A stretch of 64,000 nucleotides of DNA, taken from Pseudomonas farris. Lineage in GTDB: Bacteria > Pseudomonadota > Gammaproteobacteria > Pseudomonadales > Pseudomonadaceae. The translations under genes and the position numbers were made by a program. Positions 56,919-64,000 of this stretch are shown one piece after another. The DNA is taken from contig NZ_JAHSTV010000010.1 in the NCBI RefSeq assembly GCF_019145235.1, positions 244,526 through 308,525 of the forward strand, read 5' to 3'. Position 1 is the stretch's first letter, and each line of letters starts with the position of its first letter. Below the pieces are notes generated by a model, which was given only the letters and a program-made list of their open reading frames with translations, was not told the DNA's origin and ran no database searches.

Positions 56919-56939
56919 CTGTCCGGTCAAACCGGACAG
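56919..56939. repeat. Perfect inverted repeat upstream of uvrB
   Basis: CTGTCCGGT-CAA-ACCGGACAG, 9-bp arms around a 3-base loop. About 20 bases before uvrB, so it would form a hairpin in the leader or bind a dimeric protein. Spacing rules out a LexA box. Confidence 0.8.
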
Positions 56940-57146
56940 CAACGAAAAAGACCGCAAACGACCGATGTCGCCCGAGGAAAAAACTGGATTGTGCTCAATG
57001 TGGAGCCGATTACCATCGCTTTCAAGGCAAACGTCCTACATCGGACAAATCCTTTGACGACATCACTCGATCAACGATCGAAAAATAATTGGAAAAACTT
57101 ACCGTAAAAGCCGAATCGCCTGTCGCCATCAATCGTTGATGGCCTC

Positions 57147-57152
57147 TATACT
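57147..57152 (+). promoter_or_regulatory. Possible -10 of the aminotransferase gene
   Basis: TATACT, 84 bases before the start codon. No good -35 at the usual distance, so this is tentative. Confidence 0.4.
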
Positions 57153-57235
57153 AGCTCCCCGTTTGTGCACCGCTCTAGTGCATTCGGCTGGAGCGCGACA
57201 CGTCCCTCCACACTCCATTCAGAGCCGCCGCAATA

Positions 57236-58432
57236 ATGAGCCTGTTCTCCGCTGTCGAAATGGCACCACGCGATCCAATCCTGGGCCTCAACGAAGCATT
57301 CAATGCCGATACCCGTACCAACAAGGTCAACCTGGGGGTCGGTGTTTACTGCGACGAGGAGGGGCGAATTCCACTCCTGCGCGCCGTTGTCGAAGCCGAG
57401 ACGATTCGCGCCGCTCAACACGTTTCCCGTGGTTACTTGCCGATCGACGGCATCGCCGCCTACGACCAGGCTGTGCAGAAACTGCTGTTCGGCAATGATT
57501 CGCCACTGATCGCCGCTGGCCGGGTTATCACCACCCAAGCCGTCGGCGGTACCGGCGCACTGAAAATCGGTGCCGACTTCCTCAAGCAACTGCTGCCGAA
57601 CGCCGTCGTGGCGATCAGCGACCCGAGCTGGGAAAACCACCGCGCGCTGTTCGAAACCGCCGGTTTCCCGGTGCAGAACTATCGCTACTACGACGCCGCG
57701 ACCCACGACGTTAACCGCGCCGGTTTGCTGGAAGACCTGAACGCCCTGCCGTCCGGCTCCATCGTCGTGCTGCACGCTTGCTGCCACAACCCGACCGGCG
57801 TCGACCTGAGCCCGGCGGATTGGAAAAACGTGCTGGAAGTGGTCAAGGCCAAAGGTCACGTGCCATTCCTCGACATGGCTTACCAAGGCTTTGGCGACGG
57901 TATCGATGAAGACGCCGCGGCCGTGCGCCTGTTCGCCGAATCGGACCTGACCTTCTTCGTTTCCAGCTCGTTCTCTAAATCTTTCTCGCTGTACGGCGAG
58001 CGCGTTGGCGCCCTGTCGATCGTCAGCGAATCGAAAGAAGAAAGCGCGCGCGTGCTGTCGCAAGTCAAACGCGTGATCCGCACCAACTACTCCAACCCGC
58101 CGACCCACGGTGCAAGCATCGTCGCCGCCGTGCTGAACAGCCCGGTACTGCGCGCTCAGTGGGAAGAGGAACTGGCAGAAATGCGCCTGCGGATTCGCGG
58201 CATGCGCACCCAGATGGTCGACCTGCTGGCGAAAAACGCTCCACAGCGCGATTTCAGCTTCGTCGGTCGCCAGCGCGGCATGTTCTCCTACTCCGGCCTG
58301 ACGGTTGAGCAAGTGACCCGTCTGCGCAGCGAGTTCGGCATCTACGCCCTGGACACTGGCCGCATCTGCGTTGCCGCGCTGAACCAGAGCAACATCGACG
58401 CCGTGACCAAGGCCATCGTTCAGGTGATCTGA
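57236..58432 (+). CDS. Aromatic/aspartate aminotransferase (class I)
   Basis: 398 residues, PLP-dependent, of the AspC/TyrB subfamily. Starts MSLFSAVEMAPRDPILGLNEAF; PLP-binding region LHACCHNPTGVDLSP, catalytic Lys in SSSFSKSFSLYGERVGAL, Arg in GRICVAALN. Transaminates aromatic amino acids or aspartate; TyrB-type in Pseudomonas. No clear ribosome site before the ATG. Confidence 0.94.
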   Translation: MSLFSAVEMAPRDPILGLNEAFNADTRTNKVNLGVGVYCDEEGRIPLLRAVVEAETIRAAQHVSRGYLPIDGIAAYDQAVQKLLFGNDSPLIAAGRVITTQAVGGTGALKIGADFLKQLLPNAVVAISDPSWENHRALFETAGFPVQNYRYYDAATHDVNRAGLLEDLNALPSGSIVVLHACCHNPTGVDLSPADWKNVLEVVKAKGHVPFLDMAYQGFGDGIDEDAAAVRLFAESDLTFFVSSSFSKSFSLYGERVGALSIVSESKEESARVLSQVKRVIRTNYSNPPTHGASIVAAVLNSPVLRAQWEEELAEMRLRIRGMRTQMVDLLAKNAPQRDFSFVGRQRGMFSYSGLTVEQVTRLRSEFGIYALDTGRICVAALNQSNIDAVTKAIVQVI

Positions 58433-58447
58433 GTCGTCGCGTGATTG

Positions 58448-58479
58448 AAAACGGGAAGCCATATGGCTTCCCGTTTTTT
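58448..58479 (+). terminator. Terminator of the aminotransferase gene
   Basis: AAAACGGGAAGCC, ATAT, GGCTTCCCGTTTTTT, 15 bases past the stop. Confidence 0.95.
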
Positions 58480-58542
58480 ATTTGTCTTTGATAACTCCCA
58501 GTTCGGCGACCGGTCGCTCTAGACTGCACGCAGATCAAAAAT

Positions 58543-58630
58543 GTGGGAGCGGGCTTGCTCGCGAAAGCGGTCTATCTGTCACATTGATGCTGGATGTGCC
58601 GCCGCCTTCGCGGGTAAGCCCGGCTCCCAC
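58543..58630. repeat. REP doublet, reverse arrangement
   Basis: GTGGGAGCGGGCTTGCTCGC at 58543 and a slightly altered complement (CGCGGGTAAGCCCGGCTCCC) ending at 58630. Same arrangement as the 50-kb doublet. Confidence 0.92.
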
Positions 58631-58667
58631 AGGTTATGAGTACACCCGAGAACTCTTGAGAACCCAC

Positions 58668-58868
58668 ATGAAAAACGATGACCTACGCGCCGACCGCGAC
58701 GAGCTGGACCACTTTGTGCCCCGCTCCTCGGCCAAACGCGGTAATAACCTGGTGCTGCAAGTGGCTGCGGGCGTGTTCCTTGGCGGCCTGGCGTTGTGGC
58801 TGGTGCAACTGACCGCCACGATGCTGTACGCCAAGCTGATGCTCGGCACCATTACCTTCGGCGGTTAA
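58668..58868 (+). CDS. Small membrane protein
   Basis: 66 residues (MKNDDLRADRDELDHFVPRS then one helix VAAGVFLGGLALWLVQLTATML). No family recognised, probably conserved in Pseudomonas. Overlaps the next minus-strand gene by four bases at their 3' ends. Confidence 0.65.
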   Translation: MKNDDLRADRDELDHFVPRSSAKRGNNLVLQVAAGVFLGGLALWLVQLTATMLYAKLMLGTITFGG

Positions 58869-59095
58869 GCCAGTTCGGTTGCACGCTGGCTGGCTGCGTC
58901 GTCATAGGCCACATAAAGCGACTCGGCCACCTGGCTTTTGATCGCCTTGGTGCTTTCCAGGCCCAAAACAAAACCTTCGGCCTTGCCGCCTGCACGATTC
59001 AATTCGTCAGCGCTGCTGGCTTGAGTGATCGCGTCGAACAGTTTCTCGGCGTGCGGGCCAACGCCTTTGGGCAGGCTGATCTGAGCGATGCTCAT
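58865..59095 (-). CDS. Small conserved hypothetical protein
   Basis: 76 residues, soluble (MSIAQISLPKGVGPHAEKLF...), with an Ala/Glu-rich helix-forming C-terminus. No motif recognised. Converges on the membrane protein gene. It is the last core gene before the island. Confidence 0.6.
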   Translation of the reverse strand: MSIAQISLPKGVGPHAEKLFDAITQASSADELNRAGGKAEGFVLGLESTKAIKSQVAESLYVAYDDAASQRATELA

Positions 59096-59320
59096 GCGAA
59101 CACCCCGCTGTTTTGAGGTGTGAGGGTTGGGTGATTCATGGCGCGTACCTTTTCGGCTGAGGGCCGGCAGCGCGTGTCACCACTTCCGGGCGACCATGGT
59201 AGACCTCTACCACCATTCTGGTAACCGCCAATGGCCGATAACCCCCTCTGATCCGATGAAACCATCAAACTGCCAACAGAGGCTTGACTTCTCTTTTTGA
59301 ATCAGTAACATAGACGCCAT

Positions 59321-59396
<76 letters not shown>

Positions 59397-59443
59397 TACA
59401 AGGTTCCAGAGAAGGCTTCAAAAATCTCTGATAGCCCCGAACA

Positions 59444-59466
59444 ACCCGCCCTCTGGCGGGTTTTTT
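59444..59466 (+). terminator. Terminator of tRNA-Asn
   Basis: CCCGCC-CTCT-GGCGGGTTTTTT, a textbook terminator 48 bases past the tRNA. Confidence 0.95.
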
Positions 59467-59568
59467 CGTTTTGGCGTTCCGTCGGATTCCGGTGAATCCT
59501 GGTGGATTCCAACCGGTTTAAGGGTAGAGTTTGGGGTAAAGGTCACTTCGATAAAAGGGAGTACCCTT

Positions 59569-60891
59569 ATGTCGCGCACCACTGCTCCACTCTCCGATTC
59601 CGCTTGCCGTTCGGCCAAGCCCACAGACCGCGCCTACAAGCTTTTCGACGGCGACGGCCTCTACCTTCTAGTCCAACTCAATGGCCGCAAAGGCTGGCGT
59701 CTTAGATACGTCAAACCTGATGGCCGGGAAGGACTGACCTCATTCGGCAATTACCCCATCGTTGGCCTCGCCGATGCGCGCCGCAAGCGCTTGGAGGTCA
59801 AGCGAATGCTGGCGGATGGCATTGATCCCATAGAGACCAAGCACCAAGCCAAGGCGGACGCCGTGATCAAAGGCAGAACCTTTGAAAGCGTTGCGCTGGA
59901 CTGGCACACGGAAATGTCAGCCAAGTGGGCACCGGACTATTCCAAGACAGTGATGAGTCGCCTCAAAACCCACCTCTTCCCGCTGATCGGCGCCCGCGCC
60001 ATTGTCGACCTAGATACTCACGACCTTATGCGGCCCCTGGAAGCGATCAAGAAGCGCGGAACGATAGACATTGCTTTAAGGGTACAAAATTACCTGCAGA
60101 GCATAATGCGCGAGGCAAAGCGCCTACGGCTTATCACCGTAAACCCTGCTTACGACCTCGTAGGCTCGATCAAAGCCTCCCGGGTCGTCCACCGCCCCGC
60201 TTTATCCTTATCGCGCTTGCCTGAATTGCAGGAACGGATCGACACCTATAAGGGCCGCGCACTTACCCAGCTGACGGTCTTGCTGTCGCTGCACGTGTTT
60301 GTACGCTCCAGCGAGCTGCGCTTCGCCCGCTGGAGCGAGTTCGACCTCAAGCGCGGCACCTGGGAGATACCCGACACGCGACCAGCGTTGGAAGGTGTAC
60401 CCTTTTCTACAAGGGGTACGAAGATGGCAGGCGATATCCATCTTGTACCCTTATCGCCGCAAGCGGTCGCCCTGCTTGAGCAGATCCACACAATCACAGG
60501 AAAATTTGACTTGGTGTTCGCAGGCGATACCAAGTCTTGGAAACCAATGTCCGAAAACACGGTGAACAGCGCGCTTCGGAAGATGGGGTACGACACCAAA
60601 ACCGAGATCTGCGGGCATGGGTTTCGCTCGATGGCCTGCAGCGCACTGATCGAGTCGGGTTTGTGGACGGACACAGCCATTGAGCGGCAGATGAGCCACA
60701 AGGAGCGCAACAACGTCCGAGCGGCCTACATCCACAAGGCCGAGTTCATCGAGGAGCGCAGGCTGTTCATGAACTGGTGGAGTCGCTACCTTGAGGCTAA
60801 TCAGCAGAAGCATGTCAGCCCACGCGAATTCGCCAATCAGACGGGTGCGAACGTCTCTCGACTAAAAGCAAAGCGTGGCGCAACTGAGTAA
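59569..60891 (+). CDS. P4-type tyrosine recombinase (island integrase)
   Basis: 440 residues. N-terminal DUF4102 arm-binding domain (LSDSACRSAKPTDRAYKLFDGDGLYLLV), SAM-like core-binding domain, then the catalytic domain: Arg in HVFVRSSELRFARW, His-Arg in CGHGFRSMACSAL, His in MSHKERNNVRAAYIHKAE and the Tyr of AYIH. Integrates the element into the tRNA-Asn 3' end. Start ATG has GGGAG seven bases upstream. Confidence 0.95.
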   Translation: MSRTTAPLSDSACRSAKPTDRAYKLFDGDGLYLLVQLNGRKGWRLRYVKPDGREGLTSFGNYPIVGLADARRKRLEVKRMLADGIDPIETKHQAKADAVIKGRTFESVALDWHTEMSAKWAPDYSKTVMSRLKTHLFPLIGARAIVDLDTHDLMRPLEAIKKRGTIDIALRVQNYLQSIMREAKRLRLITVNPAYDLVGSIKASRVVHRPALSLSRLPELQERIDTYKGRALTQLTVLLSLHVFVRSSELRFARWSEFDLKRGTWEIPDTRPALEGVPFSTRGTKMAGDIHLVPLSPQAVALLEQIHTITGKFDLVFAGDTKSWKPMSENTVNSALRKMGYDTKTEICGHGFRSMACSALIESGLWTDTAIERQMSHKERNNVRAAYIHKAEFIEERRLFMNWWSRYLEANQQKHVSPREFANQTGANVSRLKAKRGATE

Positions 60892-60933
60892 GCGCTCAGT
60901 TCTTTTATCTCAGTGATCCGCTTGTCCACTCGG

Positions 60934-60976
60934 GTCCATCCAAACAGGGCTGCAAAGCCGCCCTGTTTGGGTGGAC
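60934..60976 (+). terminator. Long inverted repeat after the integrase, probable terminator
   Basis: GTCCA-T-CCAAACAGGGC and GCCCTGTTTGG-G-TGGAC, 16-bp arms with one bulge pair and a short loop. About 40 bases past the integrase stop. It lacks a T-run, so a protein-binding role is possible too. Confidence 0.55.
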
Positions 60977-61009
60977 CTCACTTAAAAAATCTAAAGCCCA
61001 CGCAATTGT

Positions 61010-61055
61010 CTGTGGAAAACCACTGATTTCGATTAGTGGATAATTTCATCCACAG
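61010..61055. repeat. Nested inverted repeats in the island
   Basis: Outer CTGTGGA...TCCACAG with inner CCACT...AGTGG. A further TCCACAG follows at about 61096. AGTGGATAA within it is one base off a DnaA box. Could be recombinase or replication-protein sites. Confidence 0.6.
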
Positions 61056-61801
61056 CCGCAGAACTCCCGAAAATTCGAGCCTTGACCTGAATTCTCCACA
61101 GGCGTAGAAAAGGTCGGGCAACGCGCTGTCGTTGACAGCAACCCAGGTAGCCAGAACCTTTAAGGCTACGCCACACCGTGGTGGTTCTCCCGAAGTGCGA
61201 TTAGCGTCCGGCAGCTCGCACGGTCACAGCGATGTGATGGATGCCTACTTCTAGCAGAGTGCCCACTGCGGCAATCCACACCCCTTCCTAGCTGTTCTGC
61301 AGCAACCTATCCGCCTGGCCATTTCCTTGCGCCAACCTGCGCCCGTCTCTTTCTTCTGGAAAGAGACGGGCGCTCCTACCATTGCTGCAACCCAACTCGT
61401 AGAAGGCTTTGCGGCATTCCCCCTCGTGACAATCGGCGTGACAAACACCGAAGTCACCCGCAACAGCGATGCAGATGATGGTGCCGCAGCCCACGGAATG
61501 GACTGCACCTGACTGACAGCCAGGCATGCCTCGGTCATTGCTTCACTGCCTTCACCCGACTCAGGATCTCGCGGCGCCGGTTTCGTCAGCCAGTGCAGCC
61601 TCCACCCGCCCACTTCTTCGGAAGTGTTCAGGAGGCCAGATCATGAGATGCCCAAGCTCCCGGTCGTAAGGAGTCGTCAGTCCCGCGTTAGTGGACAACC
61701 CTCACAGGTCGCAGGGGCCTTGATCCCTGACAACACTCAACATCCTGGGCGGGATGACGTGGGGAAGGCTCAAAGGTTTTGGCTTCAAGAGGAGTTTGAT
61801 C

Positions 61802-62782
61802 ATGGCATTGATAGGCGGACGGGATGGGCGGAATTTTGGCTATGGCCGGCAATTGAGTTATGCCGGGCCACAGGCGTTGCGCGATCTGTTTGGTGGCGGG
61901 CATTACGGCACGGTCAAGGCGCACAGTGATCGCTGGCAGGCGTTTGTACGCTGGTGTCGGTCGAAGGAAGGGCCGGGGTTTAACGATGCGCGGCAGATTA
62001 ATTGGCAGACCTTGCTGGAATACGCCGGACATCTGCGCCAACAAGTTGAACAGGGTGAGCTGGCCATCGCCACTGCGCAAAACCGGTTGTCCAGTGTTAA
62101 TCGGACCATGGCCGCGCTTCGCGGTGATCAGTATGTGAAAGTGCCGAGCCCGAGTAAGGCACTGGGAATGCGGCGCACCACTGTTCGTCGTTCAATGTCG
62201 CAAGGCCAAGACCGCGAACAGGTGAAGCGGATCGTAGAGGTACTTTGCGAAAACCAGCAGCCGCGCGTCGCAGCCATCGCTCAGTTAGCGCGAGCCTCCG
62301 GTATGCGCTTGCGCGAGGCGATTTTGGCCGACCTTCCCCGTCTAAATCGTGAAGCCAAGCAATTCGGAAAGATCAACATCCAGGACGGCACCAAAGGTGG
62401 CCGTTCAGGCGCGTCAGCACCTCGTTGGATTACGGTAGATGATCATATTCGTGACGCACTGAGGTTTGCCGAAAAGGCCATGCCCGACGATAGCCGCAAC
62501 CTGCTTACACCGAACGAACGCTACCTCGATTCCTTGCAGGGAATCGTCCGCCCCGCACGGGACATCCTCCATCAGCACAACCTCAAAGGCTTCCACGAAT
62601 TGCGGGCAGCCTACGCGTGCAAACGCTATGAGCAAATCACTCGACATCTTGCGCCCATCTACGGCGGCAACTGCTACCAGCTCGACCGACGCCTTGATCA
62701 GGAGGCCCGAGTGCAAGTCAGCTATGAGCTGGGGCACGGCCGTATCGACGTGGTGTCGGCTTACATTGGTGGTCGAGCATGA
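61802..62782 (+). CDS. Second tyrosine recombinase (integrase-domain protein)
   Basis: 326 residues, unlike the P4-type enzyme and lacking DUF4102. N-terminal SAM-like part (YGTVKAHSDRWQAFVRWCRS), catalytic set: Arg in ASGMRLREAILADLP, Lys in GTKGGRSG, HxxR in FHELRAAYACKRY, and GHGRIDVVSAYIGG with Tyr. Resembles the PF12834/PF12835 integrase group. Start at MALIGG follows GAGGAG; 16 more codons upstream are possible. Overlaps the next ORF. Confidence 0.9.
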   Translation: MALIGGRDGRNFGYGRQLSYAGPQALRDLFGGGHYGTVKAHSDRWQAFVRWCRSKEGPGFNDARQINWQTLLEYAGHLRQQVEQGELAIATAQNRLSSVNRTMAALRGDQYVKVPSPSKALGMRRTTVRRSMSQGQDREQVKRIVEVLCENQQPRVAAIAQLARASGMRLREAILADLPRLNREAKQFGKINIQDGTKGGRSGASAPRWITVDDHIRDALRFAEKAMPDDSRNLLTPNERYLDSLQGIVRPARDILHQHNLKGFHELRAAYACKRYEQITRHLAPIYGGNCYQLDRRLDQEARVQVSYELGHGRIDVVSAYIGGRA

Positions 62783-63054
62783 GCATGGCTTTCGATATGG
62801 AGCTGTTCCTGTCAGGCGTCCTGACCGGGTCGCATACCACACGCCAACGCCACCTTCGTCAGGCAAAGACTATCCAAGCAGCAATCGCTGATCGCTGGCA
62901 ACGCGACAATCCATGGACTTGGCAGAGAAAACACCTTGCGTGGTTTTTGAATCGCCACCTAAACCACGACACTGAATCGACGCGCTATTACTATTTGCTG
63001 ACCATGCAATTACTTACTTATCGCTTAGGAAAACCCTGGCAGTTCAACCGCTAA
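62779..63054 (+). CDS. Small protein coupled to the second recombinase
   Basis: 91 residues, overlapping the recombinase stop by four bases (ATGA). Rich in His, Arg, Trp and Tyr: WQRKHLAWFLNRHLNHDTES and RYYYLLTMQLLTYRLGKPW. The length and helical look recall a lone core-binding domain of a tyrosine recombinase, but this is not established. No known motif. Confidence 0.8.
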   Translation: MSMAFDMELFLSGVLTGSHTTRQRHLRQAKTIQAAIADRWQRDNPWTWQRKHLAWFLNRHLNHDTESTRYYYLLTMQLLTYRLGKPWQFNR

Positions 63055-63135
63055 ACGAAGGTCAGAAAACGGCCAGAAGCAGTCACTATTGGCTCTGTTA
63101 AAGTAGCGCTCTGAACACAACTCACGGACGGCTTC

Positions 63136-63921
63136 ATGGAACGATTCCATCCTCGTGGCATTGATGCAGACGGTTATATCCTCACTGTGCCCAACGTCGA
63201 GATGCAACCACAGTTTCAGGATTTACTGGTGGACGTTTGCATGACGCTCACGCGGTCGGAATCTCTGCTGGACGGGATTTATGTTTATGGCAGCGTCGCT
63301 AGAGGCGACGCCGTGCCGGGGGTTTCTGACCTTGACCTAACCCTTGTTCTGCACAGCCCTCCAACGTCGCAGGATCTCGAAATGCTCGAGTCGCAAAAGC
63401 GCACGCTGGAAAGTCGGCATACGGAAGTCATCAAGATCGATTTCGACATCGGTAGTCGTTCTGAAGTATTGGCGGCTGACAATCGATTGAGCTGGGGGTA
63501 CTGGCTCAAGCATCACTGTCGTTGCTTATGGGGGAATGATCTGACCAATCGCTTCGACCGGTTCAAGCCGTCGCGTGATATCGCCATTGCCGTGAATGGT
63601 GACTTTGAATCCGTACTGACCCGGTATGCCGAACTTATCGATCAGGCAACCACACCGACGCAATCTCTACACTTGCAACGAGAAGCCTCGCGCAAATTCA
63701 TCCGGTCAACTCAAGTACTTCGCTCTGAACAGGACCTGATGTGGCCGCAAACACTGGAAGAGCATGTCGAGCTGTTTGTTCAGCATTACCCGTGTATGAG
63801 AATGCAGATCTCTTTTTTCTTGTCCCAGGCAAGGAACCCGTACGCTAAGCCAAAAGAGTTTACGACTCAGCTCCATAATTTTTTGACCTGGATGGCTACA
63901 GAAACCGGTTTGGTCCGCTGA
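63136..63921 (+). CDS. Stand-alone nucleotidyltransferase-domain protein
   Basis: 261 residues. Pol-beta-type nucleotidyltransferase: YVYGSVARGDAVPGVSDLDLTLVL has GS-x(9)-D-x-D, and IKIDFDIGS gives the third acidic residue. The C-terminal half (about 145-261) is helical and unlike AadA or known antibiotic enzymes by eye. No partner HEPN gene is within the window. Could modify a small molecule, RNA or protein. Confidence 0.85.
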   Translation: MERFHPRGIDADGYILTVPNVEMQPQFQDLLVDVCMTLTRSESLLDGIYVYGSVARGDAVPGVSDLDLTLVLHSPPTSQDLEMLESQKRTLESRHTEVIKIDFDIGSRSEVLAADNRLSWGYWLKHHCRCLWGNDLTNRFDRFKPSRDIAIAVNGDFESVLTRYAELIDQATTPTQSLHLQREASRKFIRSTQVLRSEQDLMWPQTLEEHVELFVQHYPCMRMQISFFLSQARNPYAKPKEFTTQLHNFLTWMATETGLVR

Positions 63922-64000
63922 GTCGCGAGCGGCCCTTCAATACCGGCGGCTCTCGTTCCGAAGTGGTCATCGAACCTTGCGGCATCCTTTTGCCCTCCTG

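Larger units (their letters stand above)
56899..57235. other. Divergent intergenic region uvrB-aminotransferase
   Basis: 337 bases without a gene. Contains a strong hairpin near uvrB and a -10-like TATACT at 57147, described separately. Confidence 0.6.
60892..61801. other. Island region without a firm gene
   Basis: About 910 bases between the two recombinase genes. Holds the inverted repeats noted above. A reading frame on the plus strand (about 61255-61512) has the run FPLVTIGVTNTEVTRNSD near its end, which recalls small ORFs often annotated beside P4-type integrases, but the only start is TTG and no ribosome site is clear. An opposite-strand frame (61251-61613) is equally open, so neither is called. 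Confidence 0.5.

Noticed and set aside
56919..56939. LexA box before uvrB
   Set aside because: The CTGT and ACAG halves are 13 bases apart, not 8.
61251..61613. 120-codon minus-strand ORF in the island
   Set aside because: No ribosome site and an equally open frame on the other strand; no way to choose.

Overview
The window is chromosome from a fluorescent-group Pseudomonas (P. fluorescens lineage). The evidence is gene order and recognisable proteins: the leuC-leuD-leuB-asd-usg-fimV-truA-trpF-accD-folC-cvpA-purF-metZ block, an RsmE-type CsrA protein, an rbs operon, and seven paired REP elements carrying the GTGGGAGCGGGCTTGCTCGCGAA core typical of this group. Apart from the right end it looks like ordinary core genome with a few accessory insertions.

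Layout. 1-2 kb: start of infC (an ATT start) and thrS, on the minus strand. 2-4.3 kb: small exported, cold-shock, I78-inhibitor and uncharacterised genes. 4.3-11.5 kb: one minus-strand operon for ribose uptake and use (rbsB-A-C-R-K-D) ending in an exported nucleoside hydrolase, with a clear promoter and a LacI-type operator. 11.5-19 kb: a coiled-coil protein, periplasmic asparaginase with sigma-54 and AauR-like sites, a LexA-box operon of DUF1654 plus endonuclease I, a SPOR lipoprotein, rsmE, a membrane protein, an MFS permease, a poly-glycine exported protein and a CigR-like protein. A 74-bp perfect-ended inverted repeat truncates a DMT permease next to tRNA-Val. 19-25 kb: a gamma-glutamylputrescine oxidase-like enzyme, and a FecI/FecR/TonB-receptor iron-uptake set behind a Fur box, then two tRNA-Asp and one tRNA-Val. 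25-45 kb: the housekeeping block of purine, methionine, folate, fatty-acid, tryptophan, aspartate-family and leucine genes. 45-59 kb: a PAS-GGDEF-EAL signalling protein, ibpA with a sigma-32 promoter and ROSE-like thermometer, dusC, thioesterase, hydrolase/TetR, a duplicated tRNA-Glu/tRNA-Ala cluster, gltX, uvrB and an aromatic aminotransferase.

59.3-64 kb: a tRNA-Asn followed by a P4-type integrase marks the left end of a genomic island. Inside it are about 0.9 kb with strong inverted repeats and no firm gene, then a second, very different tyrosine recombinase overlapping a small ORF, and a stand-alone nucleotidyltransferase. The island continues past the right edge, so its full cargo and its other att site are not visible.

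The least explained parts are the recombinase/small-protein/nucleotidyltransferase module in the island, the SOS-type DUF1654-endA operon, the Asd paralogue that lacks the catalytic cysteine, and the 74-bp palindromic insertion. No CRISPR array, rRNA or intact insertion sequence was found.
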